NCBI GenBank assembly: GCA_028023455.1
Contig: JAQFVV010000049.1
Span: 6,228,855-6,292,854 of the forward strand
DNA from: Epiperipatus broadwayi
Lineage: Eukaryota; Onychophora; Udeonychophora; Euonychophora; Peripatidae
Length of the DNA: 64,000 nt
Direction of reading: 5' to 3'
Of this stretch, positions 46,501 through 57,979 are shown piece by piece. The notes under the pieces are model-generated. The model had not been told where the DNA came from and did no database searches. It saw only the letters and a program-made list of their open reading frames with translations. Position numbers and translations under genes: made by a program. Position 1 is the stretch's first letter; every line of letters starts with the position of its first letter.

Positions 46501-46890
46501 TGTTATAGTGGTTTAAGACCAATTCTAGTTATAGATATTGGTGACTATGGTTAGTAAAAAATAAAGACATCAAAATATATAAACACTGATCTGAATTCAG
46601 ATCTGTGTGACTATACAAACAAATTCACATGGATAGTAAACATTATTGTGTTTTTAGTTTGGTCTTATAGCGTTATAGTTAAATAAAAAGGTAAATAATG
46701 GCTGCTTGAGATATGCATTAAATCCAAAGATTTAGATGCAGTGCACTCTAATCCAAGGCTTTTCACTAATCAAAGGCATGAGCTAGAAACTAATTTAAAG
46801 ATTTATTGGATGAGTAGGCACTACAAAAGGGTTTAGGTGTACTGATCTTCTAATATCCATTGATTATTATAACTTATAGTATGAAGAAAA
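46500..46890 (-). repeat. Family G unit 5, inverted
   Basis: Same inverted block order as unit 4, in tandem with it (AGACATCAAAATATATAAAC, TGTTTTTAGTTTGGTCTTAT, TTTCACTAATCAAAGGCATG). Slightly more diverged. Confidence 0.7.
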
Positions 46891-46959
46891 TTGTGGGGAG
46901 GAAGTTGCTGCTGTCTTAACACATTGCAAAACCATTACGAATGGAGTTCATCAAACAAG

Positions 46960-47420
46960 GCAAAACTCTCCATATGTAGTGCCACCCTGTGCCAACCAGA
47001 GTAATCAATGGATGCCAGAATGCTTGTGCATAAAATCCCTATCTAGTGTCTACTCACTCAATACCCCCAGACTAGTTTCTGGCTTGTGGCCTTCATCAGT
47101 GAGGATCCTTGGATCTGAGAGCACTTGCACCTAGATCTTAGGATCTAATGCAACCCTCCAGCAGCCACCTTTTATCTCTACTTAACTACAAAACTATGAG
47201 AATGAAATTGAAAACACAATAATATTTTCAATCTAAGCTCAATAGCTTATATAATCATATGGGTCTGAACTCAGTTCAGCACCCATACATTTTGGTGTTT
47301 TCGGCTCTTTAACAACCATAGACACCACTATCCTATTAGGTAGGATTCATATTAAATCCATAAACATCACCATCTCTTATACTAGCACATAATTGTTATC
47401 AAACAAGGCAAAACCCTCCA
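46960..47420 (+). repeat. Family G unit 6, most complete
   Basis: Carries all blocks: GGCAAAACTCTCCATATGTA, GTGCCAACCAGAGTAATCAA, CTATCTAGTGTCTACTCACT, TTCATCAGTGAGGATCCTTG, CAATAATATTTTCAATCTAA, the 23-base match to 537-559, and ATTTTGGTGTTTTCGGCTC. It probably approximates a family consensus. Non-coding. Confidence 0.75.
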
Positions 47421-49458
47421 TGTCTAGTATAAGAGATGGTGATCATGTAATGAAATGGAGTTCATGTGATGTTCTATAGTAAACACATTTGTTATAATGG
47501 AACAGAGTATTTTTAATATTCTGTTAAATACATAAATAACCAAATGATTTACATCTCAGGAATTCATAAAACATCTAAACATAGGAAATGACAGAACAAA
47601 TCTATGATTTTTGGAATTGATCTCCAGAATCTATTAGTTTACCTGTAAATTAAAGCATGTAGGGTTAACTCTTGTTTATATACAGCTTTTAAACTGCTTT
47701 ATTTTATTGTAAATTTAAAATTAAAAACCTTGTGGCATTCAGAATACTGTTAGAGTAATGGAATCAAGAGCAAAAGATTTCCGTTTTGGTGGTTCATTAA
47801 TACATAACTACTTCAGTGAATTATCATTCAATTATTATTATTGCAATAAAAGTAATTCTATTTAAATATATGAGGGTTTTATATAGTCATGAGCTTTTGC
47901 TCTTAATTTTAAAACCAAACATTTGAAAACATTGAATAATAAATAAATGCCAGATGGCACTGCAATTTGTAATTTTTTAATACTTATCCAATTTAGTTCT
48001 AGATAAGGTGATAGACATTTCTATAACTTAATGTACTTATTTTTTTAAAAATAAATTAACTTTCAAAGCAAAAATAATCAAACCTACTGACATACATAAA
48101 AAAATTACAATAAATAAAATAAATTAATAAGAAGTTTATAAGAACCACAATCCATGGATACTAATCTTCACCATTCTATAAGTTTTCTATTACATATAAG
48201 CATTTTTTTTTAAAAAATGGTCCAGAGCATAATGGCATCATGGGGATTTCCTCAATCATGAACTGAGTAAGGCATTATTATATGTTTTCATATTGTTGAG
48301 GATTTCCAAAGAAGTTTAGAATTAATTTCAAATTACAGACCTACAGTTAGGTCTATTACCTATCCATTATTAGACAGACAATAAGTAATTAATTTTAATA
48401 TGAAGATATAACTGAACAGCATAAATTCCTTTATGAATTTAAATAGTCAATGTATTTGGTGCAACATTTTTTCACTACTTCTTAAGGTCAGAAGTTGCAG
48501 ACATTACTTGTACTGAATAACTCATAAAAAGTCAATTTCAGATGTCTAGCAGGCTTCTTCAGAAATATTATTTTAAATAATATTTTTATAATGGTTATTA
48601 TGTAAAAAAAATGTTTAACACAACAGCTCTATAGAATATAATTGAATAAAAGCATTAAAAAGGGAAAGAAGAGATATTTTTTATGCTGGAAATCACTGGA
48701 CCTTGCAATAGGATATTCAACACTGTTTTATATTTTGCCTATTTTGGGATAAATAATAATAAGAGATGTTTTGCTTACAAGTATGTTACTCATCATTTCT
48801 CAGATGTGTTTATTTATGTGCTTGGAGTGTGTTAATGAAAAGAACTTTTAAATATATCTAATTCTTATAATTGGAAAAAAAGATGGAGTTCAATTAAGGT
48901 TATTATGTAGTTGTATTGAATAAGAATAGACATATTGATCTTTAATTAACTTTGAAGTTTATATTTGAACTAAATTTGATATAATAATTTTTAATTTAAT
49001 AGAAGTTAGTAATAATCATTAAAGTATTTGTCTAAAGAAAATATTATCAAATGAATGACTGCAAAAATATTAGCTCTTATAGATTAGAAAATAATAAATT
49101 TGAAGTACATTTTATTATTAAGCTATCAATCAGAACACTTAAGCTTCATTATTAGCTCATTGTGAAAATAAAGTATTTAATGTTATAAATAATTAAATAA
49201 ATAAACATTTTTTAAAAATAGTTCATTAATTCCAACATATAACAATTATAATCGTACACATTCATCATCAGTTTTGTTTACAAATTTTCTTTATTTTCTG
49301 TATCAGTTTTAATTACATTCCATAATACTACAGGCATTTCAACTGTGTTGCAATTTTCAAGATTTATCTTCAATTATATTTTTGTATATTTCTGAAAATG
49401 TCTGTAAAAATATACTTGAAAAATTGATAGTATTATAAGGTAATATATATATAGATGA
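47421..49458. other. AT-rich DNA without recognised feature
   Basis: No assignable gene. A stretch near 48,660-48,770 is open in one frame (YFLCWKSLDLAIGYSTLFYI) but without splice or family support. The rest is A/T-rich. Confidence 0.45.
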
Positions 49459-49595
49459 AGCTGCAGAAAGGAATTTGCTGTTAATTGAAAGGAAATGCTT
49501 TACCTCCTTATGGAATCCTCAAAGAAATGGAGCAGAACAAATTCCTAATATCCATTTCATATATTCTTGTCATTGTAGCTGTTATTTCTATGTGG

Positions 49596-49861
49596 TTATT
49601 CATATAATTTAATTATTACTAGTTTTATTCTTTTCCTAACCAACATAATATCTAATAATTACTTACAAAAAATGTAGTTTTTTTAATATTTAGTTTAATT
49701 ACTGCATAGTATCCTTTCAATATATTTAATATAACCTATCCATATGCCATGAATATGGTATATTAAATGTACTGAAAGATTGCTAGGCAATAATAGAGCT
49801 AAATATTAAAAAAACTACCTTTTCTGTGAATATATTTATTAATTACCAGATTATTCATATA
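49596..49861. mobile_element. MITE-like hairpin insertion with 11-bp target duplication
   Basis: TTATTCATATA occurs at 49,596-49,606 and again at 49,851-49,861. The other RTE copy has this sequence once, so 49,607-49,850 (244 bp) is an insertion. Its centre is a hairpin: GTAGTTTTTTTAATATTTAG near 49,675 faces CTAAATATTAAAAAAACTAC near 49,800. No coding capacity. An 11-bp duplication is longer than the 8-10 bp usual for hAT and Mutator-like elements, so the superfamily is uncertain. Confidence 0.8.
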
Positions 49862-52069
49862 GTATATAAACATGAATGGGCTGCTCATTATCACACATTA
49901 ACCAGTGTAATGAGGTTTTTGGCTTTTTACCTCTGAGATTAAGATCAAGAAACACCATGGTCTTTCTTCTCAGTTGTCTGATAGCTCTTAACTGAAATAT
50001 TAGTTGTTTTCTTGAAGGCAAAATGAATGTGTGTATGAAAAAAAAATTAGTTTGTAATAGATATTTACAATCATGATTAATAAAAATAAATCATGGATCT
50101 TAACCCCATCAGGCTGTAAAGTTGCCAGCGAAGCCAGTGGTTAGTGCCTAAAAGTGGGTGGTGCTAAGAATATCCTGATTGCAGACCCATGCTGCTATTT
50201 GATGATGACATTTTATTTAGATACTTACAATGTAAACACTTTCAAGTGAAGGAAAATTGCAAAAATTGCAAGAACTATCTTATATTAAATGGGACATTAT
50301 TGGACTTTGTGAAGTTAGAAGAAAAGGTGAAAAAATAATTGATTTAAAAAGTGAACATGTACTTTACTACAAAAATACATATATCAGAAGTATAATTCAT
50401 TGTAAATAAAAAGTGGAAGAAAAATATTTTTCAGATTGATAGTATATCAGACAAGATAGCAAGTTTAATTATTCAACCTAATAGCAGATGTCAAATGCAG
50501 ATAATTTTGAATATGTCCTAACAAGTTTCTCATTGTGATAAAGAAGTAAAAGATTTTTATATGGATGTACAAACAGCTTTACATCATATGAGACAACATT
50601 ATGCTGGAATTGATAAACAATTGAAAGAAGAAAGTGCCCTAGGTACATTTGCTTATGGGATAGAAATGAAAGAGGACATAGACTTGAGGAGTTTGCAGAA
50701 AAGAAAAACTTTGTTATAAATTTATTTTTTGGGAAACATGTTAAACAGAAATGGACATGGAAACATCCAAATGAAGGTGCAACAGAATTGAATTACATTT
50801 TGACTAACAGAAAATATGTATTTGATGACTGTAATCTTCTTGATACACTTAACACAGGAAGTGATCATCAATTAGTGAGATTTGAGATATATATTATTGG
50901 AAACCTAAAGAGGTAAAAAATATTAAGTAAAACAGTATTCAAAGTTGGCATTCCTAATGTTTAGAAACATTTCAATAAAATTAGAACTTTCAAATCATTT
51001 TCAAATATTAACAAATTTTGAACATGATTCAGATTTCTATGAAATCAATAGGAATATAACTGATATACTTTTAAAAACCACAACAAAGATATCTGGTACA
51101 AAAAAGCACCAATTAAGCCAGTAAAATTTCTACTGAGACAAGACAACTTATGAAGAAAGAAAGGAATATTAAAATATATAAAAACGAAGCATTAAGAAGA
51201 GTTGAATATCTCAAACTTTGTAATTTGAAAAAGAGTTCATATTAATATAAGAAAGAATAATTGTGAACTAACAAGGGAAAGCTGTTGAAGAAAATAAAAG
51301 TCTCAAGAGTGTAAAACAACATCTTGATAGCAAACTCATTTCTGCAATAACAATAAAAGATGGAACTATTACTAAAAAGAGATGGCATCATAAAATATGA
51401 AGTGCTCTATTAAGAATTATATAGCACTAAATAACAAGAAAAAGTATCTCCTACAACCACTATACTTTCTGAATTGTCCAGAATTTTAAATAAAGAATTG
51501 AGATATGCAATTAAATTTATAAAGAAAGAAAAAGCTCCAGGTAATTATGGAATCATAATTGATATTTAAAAAAAATGAAGTGAAGAAAAGAATTTTTTTG
51601 ACATAGATATTTACCAAATGTCTAAATTATAAATATGTACCAGATGACCAGAATAATGTAGTATTAATATTAATATTTAAAAAAGATGATAAAGAAGGTA
51701 TCAGGAATTAGGGATCTTACCAATTTTTTATCAGTTCTATACAAAATTTTTACAAAATAATTACAACTCAGTGAATCATATCCAAGAATTGAAAAAAGTT
51801 ATAGAAAGGACCAATGAATATGAGTTGCCACTAGGTTTTGGATTTGTAGATTATGGGAAGGTATTTGATTCTATAAGTATGTCTTGAGTAATTAAAACAT
51901 TGGTTCATCATGGTATAGATGCAGGATATTGTCATATGTTGAAGAATATTTATAAAATGCAACACCAACAATTAAATTACATTATGATACTAAACAGATT
52001 AATAATGTGAAGGTTGTATGGCAGAGTGTCTCTCTATAGTCAAAATTTTTATAGCAGTTTTAAATAGTT

Positions 52070-52305
52070 TAAAACAGGCAAAACTCTCTATATGTATTGC
52101 CACTCAGTGCAAAGCAGAGTAATCAATGGATGCCAGAAGCCTTGTGCATAAAAATCCCCATCTAATGCCTATTCATCCAATATCTCCAGACTAGTTTCTG
52201 GCTTGTGGCCTTCATCAGTGAGGATCCTTGAATCTGAGAGTTAATAACAGTTATGAGGAAGCATAAGAAATGGTGATCATGTGATGTTTATTGGCAAAAA
52301 ATATT
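52070..52305 (+). mobile_element. Family G copy inserted in the RTE element
   Basis: GGCAAAACTCTCTATATGTA, AGTAATCAATGGATGCCAGA and TTCATCAGTGAGGATCCTTG identify family G. It ends in an AAATGGTGATCATGTGATGT block. RTE sequence resumes at about 52,300 (TTAAAATGAAACACTAAAGG). The middle of the usual family G unit is missing. Confidence 0.8.
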
Positions 52306-53051
52306 TTGTATATTAAAATGAAACACTAAAGGAGTAAAAATAAATGGAGATTATTTAAATTATCTAGATTTTGAAAATGATATAGTTGATTTTGCAAATA
52401 ATGCTTTAGAGCTTCAGAGAATGTTGCAAGAGTTATATATCTTCTTTTTTTTTTTGATGTTGCAAGAGTTATCAATTGAAAGTAAGAATATAGGATTAAA
52501 AGTAAATATTAAAAAGACTAACATATGTTCAATGGATTTTTCTAAAAAGAAAAAAATAAATGATAAGTTAGTAAAGTTAATAACTACAAAGACATTGATC
52601 AGAAAACATAATGGATTAAATTAATTATAGAATTAAGCTTGGTTAGAGTGCTTTTAATAGAAATAAATTAATACTGAAAGAAAATATGCCTATGCATTTG
52701 AAAAGGACAGTTTCTAATAAATGTGTTTTATCAGTTTTTACTTCTGGATCTGAGCCATAGACACACACTCAAATATGTTTAGAAACATGCACATTAGAAG
52801 TAACAATAAAGAATTGAAAATGAAATACATAGGTGAGAGAACAAACACGTGTTATTGACATCATTGAAATAATTAAGAGACTGAAGTGGAGTTAGGCTGG
52901 TTATATTTTTAAAAGAGATAATAATAAATGGGCAGTTGAAATCTTAAACTGAACATATGCTGATGTGATGTGAAGAAGAGAGACTAGATATTGGAGAAAA
53001 TGGATTGAACTTGGAAAGACCTTCAACCTGCAGTGGATTAATAATTGTTGA

Positions 53052-54010
53052 AAAATGTGTTAAGAAAAAGATAATAATTAATATATGGATAATAATTGTT
53101 ATATGTTGTATTTATTAATTCAATTAATGTGTAAACATTTATTAAAAAATTATCTTTAAACAAGTTCCTAATTAATATTTATTTATTTTTAAAGTTGAAT
53201 ATTATTATATTTCATTAATATATATATATACACACACACACTTGTATTTTAGAGTAAAGATTAAATATATTCATTAATTTTTAGTAGTATATAATCATTT
53301 TTAAAATCTATATTTCATCATTATTTCTATTCATACACTGGGTCTTATATATTTCCCAAATAACACCACACTTGTAATACTTTTTTTGGTTTGAAACATA
53401 CTATTACAAGTACAGGGGAAATGTAATTGATATCCAAGATGCATTTTGAAATGTATAATTTCTCTGAATCATAACTCTGTGTTTAAAAGAAGCAACCTAA
53501 ATATCTATGTCATCTAAAAATATATATATCCAGACAATAAGTTATTTCATTGGTAAATTATATATAGTTATCATTTACAAATGTCTTATTTTCCAATAAA
53601 AACGTTTAAATATTTTAGTTCACACTTTTAATAATTTTCATTTCTTTAAAGAATTAAATTATATACTAGATAATTTTTTATTATTAACAGAAATTATCAA
53701 ATGTTTATTGCTCTAGGGTTTATAAATAGCGTGAATACTAGAAGTGCCATTTTACCACTGCCCCAAATTATCTAGAGTGAATAATCAAACGGTTTACTGT
53801 TCAGATGTTCAAAAAAATTGAGTGCCAGAAGTGATAATGTTGAACTGCTGATCTCTAGATTCTGCCATTCTATTACTGCAAAAAATTACAAAAGGTATTT
53901 TTATTTTTAAAGTCTTGCTTATGGCAATAATCTTAGCTAATTTTGCTTATGCAATATAGATCACTAACAAATAAATAATATTGATGTGTATATAAATAGC
54001 ATTTGCTAAC
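53052..54010. other. AT-rich DNA without recognised feature
   Basis: A TA then CA dinucleotide tract lies at 53,218-53,241. Nothing else that I can support. Confidence 0.5.
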
Positions 54011-54019
54011 ATTTTAATA

Positions 54020-54480
54020 TGAAGGGCTTTCTGACATTATGGTTAGTATGATGATTTGTTCTGACATCATGGTTAGTTTGATGATTTGTTCTGACATCAT
54101 GATTATTTTGATGATTTGTTCTAAAATTATGGTTAGTTTGATGATTTGTACTGACATCATAATTAGTTTGATGATTTGCTAATAACAATAGAAAACTCTC
54201 CATAAGTAGTGCCACCAAGCACAATCTTTGGAATTAATGTATGCAGAAAGGCTTGTGCATAAAATCCCTATCTAGTACATACTCATTCAATATTATATGC
54301 ACAAACTTTCCTGTATCCATTGATCCCTAAGGCTTGCACATAGTGGCACTACTGTATGGAGAGTTTGCTATTTTTATTAACAGCCTGTGTAATCATATGA
54401 AATGGTGATCATATGATATTTTGATGATTTGATCCAACATCATGATTAGTCTGACAATTTATTTTGACATCCTGGTTAAT
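54020..54480. repeat. 30-bp minisatellite, interrupted
   Basis: Direct units of about 30 bp (TTCTGACATCATGGTTAGTT followed by TGATGATTTG) occur about five times at 54,020-54,182 and resume, diverged, at about 54,415-54,490. The interruption is a family G-like hairpin. The 72-codon minus frame (repeated NHQTNHDVRT) is a translation of the minisatellite, not a gene. Confidence 0.9.
54188..54372. mobile_element. Short family G palindrome inside the minisatellite
   Basis: The left end AAAACTCTCCATAAGTAGTG faces CACTACTGTATGGAGAGTTT on the right; arms about 90 bp. It shares GCTTGTGCATAAAATCCCTA and CTATCTAGTACATACTCATT with other family G copies. Shorter than the 391-bp version at 20.8 kb. Confidence 0.8.
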
Positions 54481-54567
54481 TTAATGATTTATGGTAATTA
54501 TGAAAAATTTATACAAATCAAATTCCTATGTTAAGTATACATAATAATATAAAAAAAACATAAATGC

Positions 54568-54797
54568 AATTTATCCATTCTACTTTGAACACTTTTCAGC
54601 AAAAATCTTTTATGGTATACAACTGTCCTGCCATCTACTTCAGAGTCACTTTTTGTTTAATTATTAAAAAAATAAAGTAAAAGTGACCCTGAAGTAGATT
54701 GCAGGACAGTTGAAATATAAGATTGTGTATGCATATGTATACAATAAAAGGTTTTTGCTAAAAAGTGTTCAAAGTAGAATGGTTAAATTGCATTTAT
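54568..54797. repeat. Hairpin (MITE-like)
   Basis: Arms about 54,568-54,655 and 54,683-54,797: ATTCTACTTTGAACACTTTT faces AAAAGTGTTCAAAGTAGAAT, and CAACTGTCCTGCCATCTACT has its counterpart near 54,695. The spacer is about 27 bp. Non-coding and unrelated to family G as far as I can see. Confidence 0.85.
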
Positions 54798-56560
54798 ATA
54801 AGATATTACAGCAAAATAAAGGAAGTGGTAAATTTGGTAATATTTCTGAAAAACATAACATCTTAAAAATTTTCCACTAAAAGCAAATATTTTAAAATAT
54901 GAAATACAAAACAGAAACTTAAAATGTACATATAAAATATACATTACAAAACAACAATCATAAAATATTATACATCTTAAATTTTGAAATCTTTTAATAC
55001 AAAAAAGGAGAATATATTGTAAAGGCTATTATTTCAATAAATAAAGTACATTATAAAATAATAATAAAAAATCTTGCCATTATAATGTTTCAAATTTATT
55101 GAAATATATGGTTGGAAAAAATAAACAAAAACTTGTTTAGTGTGTGTGTTTTGTTTTATAAAATTTAGCAGAAAAGAATATAGAGATTAGCAGTCTATTC
55201 ATGCAATTTCCTGCTAAAAACAAAAAGAAATCTTAATATTTTAGAGAATTGCAACTCTGATATATTAAAAATTATGTGAAGTAGAACTATTAAATGTTCA
55301 ATACCATTTACCACAAAAAACACTTCTCACTTAACTGGAAGTGACTATTATGCTTAAAAAAAAAAAGATACACATAAAGTTAATATTATTTACTATTACT
55401 ATTATTTACAATTTTTTGAAATAAAAAAATGAAGTAATATATACCAAACATAGAAAAATGCTAATTACTTTATTTCATTTTGGAAATATGCTGATTATAG
55501 TATATTTATATTTTTAAGTTGCGTTTACATCATTCTTTAATGTTTATGTTCATTATATGAATATGATAAAATGCCAAATGGCTTCTTAGATGAAATTAGA
55601 ATTTTTTATGTCTACATCATAAAAAAGCCACCATTCACTGACATTGGTAGTTAAACTTTAATACTAAGTCACATGAAAATTTATAGATTTGTAAATATTA
55701 ATTGCTGAATAATTGATTTTTGTGAGGATTAAGTTTAGGATATGAATGTTGTATTTTCTATATAAGTAGACCAAATGTTCAGAGGTACAGTTAACCAAAT
55801 TAAGTGTTTCTTCCCTTTAAAAAATGGTATACACTAGGGATCTCATCTACTTTTTATTCTTTATTTTATTTTTATCTTTGTGTTTTTCTGCTTTCAATGT
55901 AATATACCCTTAATATTTACTTTTAAAATATAAGAGGTCTCTAAAATAAATATTCATTACTCTATCTCCTATTGCACTATAAATCACATTCACGTTTGAA
56001 ATTTTTATTACATTTTTGATTCTTTTCCTGATATTCAAATTCTTTTTCTTATACCAAATATCAATAAATATTTTCCAGTTTTATTATAGTTTTTTAAAAA
56101 TATTTTTAATATTTTTATTTTTATATATTTTCAAATTATTTTTTCCAATCACAATCATTTTATTAACTCTACTCCTTTTTTCTTTTAACTAATTTATCTA
56201 TCTTCTTTTTCTACATTTCATAACTATGTACAAAAAGTATATTCTCTACATGTTTATCCTATTTTTTATTTAAAAGAACATACAAATAAACATTTTATCT
56301 ATTAACTTTTTATATTATAGAAACTTCTCCTGCAATGTGGATTATCAATTTTAAAATTATAAATTATAACAATATGTCTTGTAAAAGCAGTTTCAAGGAA
56401 AACTATTTTCATTGGAAATTAAATTGCTTAAAAAATCAAAGTAAACAAAAATTAACAATTACTATAGGAATTACTTTAAAAAAAATAAATTATTGCAAAA
56501 TAATAAAAAATAAACAATGATCATATATGCTATGTTTTTGAAGTTTTGCGATGATGGTAT
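54798..56560. other. Very AT-rich DNA without recognised feature
   Basis: A 61-codon frame at 56,335-56,520 has only low-complexity Asn/Lys/Ile content. No repeat partner recognised. Confidence 0.45.
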
Positions 56561-56567
56561 TTTATGT

Positions 56568-56718
56568 ATCGAATGTTTTTAGAAAAATATAACATTATTT
56601 ACATTTTCAAATTACATTCAACTCTTACAAATAGCGCACAGTCCATTACTATTACTATTAGTTGAATGTAATTAGAAAATGTAAATAAAGTTAAATTTTT
56701 CTAAAGATATTCAATACT
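56568..56718. repeat. Short hairpin
   Basis: An inverted pair with arms TTTAGAAAAATATAACATTA...AATTACATTCAACT and AGTTGAATGTAATTAGAAAA...TTTTTCTAAA around a centre with CATTACTATTACTATTAG. Confidence 0.75.
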
Positions 56719-56930
56719 CAGTATTAGATGATGGAAATAGTCTAATATATAAATACAAATTATATATATTATAAAAGTAAAAATAGTTAATATAATAAAT
56801 GTAATATTTATTAAGGCCAATACTCAGTATTAGATGATGGAAATAGTCTAATATATAAATACAAATTATATATATATTATAAAAGTAAAAATAGTTAATA
56901 TAATAAATGTAATATACTAAGGCAATAAAA
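56713..56930. repeat. Tandem duplication of about 107 bp
   Basis: CAATACTCAGTATTAGATGA starts two nearly identical copies (about 56,713 and 56,820). They differ mainly in the number of TA units and a few bases at the end, so the duplication is recent or homogenised. Confidence 0.9.
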
Positions 56931-57099
56931 ACTAGTCTTAATTCTATTACTGAATATTTATTGTTATCTGGAGAATGTATGTATGTTGCGGAATCAATTT
57001 CTATCTATTATATTTGTCATAAGTTTTCCCTTTCCCCAATAGCCCATGACAAGCAATTTTATCAATATGAATTTAACAAAACAATGGTATTAGCATCAA

Positions 57100-57350
57100 T
57101 AAGGGGTCTTAACATTTCATCATCCAATATTTAATGATATGGATGGCTGAAGAGTGGAGAATAGAGAGGATTGAAGTCTGACTATTGAAGTTTACAGATT
57201 TGCTATTTTAATATAAACCAAACACTGATTATATATATATATGGGAGATGATGACTTGGTCCAACTGATTAATACTTGTTCAACATGAAATACATTTATT
57301 GGACATTTATCTTTTTTACATATATGTAGTGTAATGGGATGTCAATTTTC
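57100..57350 (-). mobile_element. SINE body copy, minus strand
   Basis: The reverse complement carries the body blocks of the other SINEs (TACATATATGTAAAAAAGAT, AAGTCATCATCTCCCATATA, TTATATTAAAATAGCAAATC). A possible tRNA-like B-box (GAGTTCGAATAT, near 57,550 on the minus strand) may mark a degraded head, so the element could extend to about 57,600. Confidence 0.6.
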
Positions 57351-57961
57351 ACAAGAAAAAGAGAGCACATCTTAATACAGTTGGACTTAGGGTCTTCAGA
57401 TAGAATGCTGGAGATGGTATGATGAAATGCTGAACCCATGACTAGATCTATCTTCAGTATGCTAACTCAATAATTATTATGTAAATTTAGATGCAATTTT
57501 GACTAGTTTATCCACATCTCATCCCTTTTTCCACCTCCATTATGCTGCGATATTCGAACTCAGGGAGAATTCACAAATGGCTGTCTTCAGGGATGAATTT
57601 GATAATCCCATTTATTACAATACCATTATATAAGCAATGACCAATGAAAATATATTCCTAAAATATTTCTAATATCAACATACACACACACATATATATA
57701 AAATTATGTGACTATTAATTACTAGTCTGTTTATTTATTAGTATGAATGTAGGAGGATAACGATTAAATAGAGATCAAATTAATAACCCAATAACATTTA
57801 ATAAACAATGAAATATAATATAACAGTATAAATAAATATAGTAATGAAAGACAAGGACGACTTTCTATCATTTCAAAAAATTTATAATTAATATCCCCAT
57901 TCCAAATCCCATGGTAAAGCTTGATCTCTTGGCAATCTTTTTATAAAAAAAAGTATAATTC

Positions 57962-57979
57962 ATTATCATCATCATCATT
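57962..57979. repeat. Short (ATC)n tract at RTE 3' end
   Basis: Four to five ATC/TCA triplets, reading TGATGATGATGA on the RTE strand. This is the usual short triplet tail of RTE elements. Confidence 0.8.

Larger units (their letters stand above)
49459..53051 (+). pseudogene. RTE-type LINE, full-length degraded copy (plus strand)
   Basis: Collinear with the minus-strand copy at 57.96-61.20 kb from the AGCTGCAGAA 5' end to the CAGTGGATTAATA 3' end. The 5' UTR is at 49,459-50,200. The endonuclease region begins near 50,205 (TTATTTAGATACTTACAATG; LSYIKWDIIGLCEVRRKGEK equivalent near 50,280) and includes KWTWKHPNEGATELNYILTN (about 50,745-50,810) and SDHQLV. RT traces are FIKKEKAPGNYGIIIDI (51.5 kb) and LGFGFVDYGKVFDSI (51.83 kb). 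The catalytic region near 52,370 is degraded. Stops and shifts throughout. It is interrupted at 49,607-49,850 and about 52,070-52,300 by later insertions. Confidence 0.9.

Noticed and set aside
54006-54224. Regularly spaced repeats that might suggest a CRISPR array
   Set aside because: The units are contiguous, diverged 30-bp minisatellite copies with no spacers, in eukaryotic DNA.
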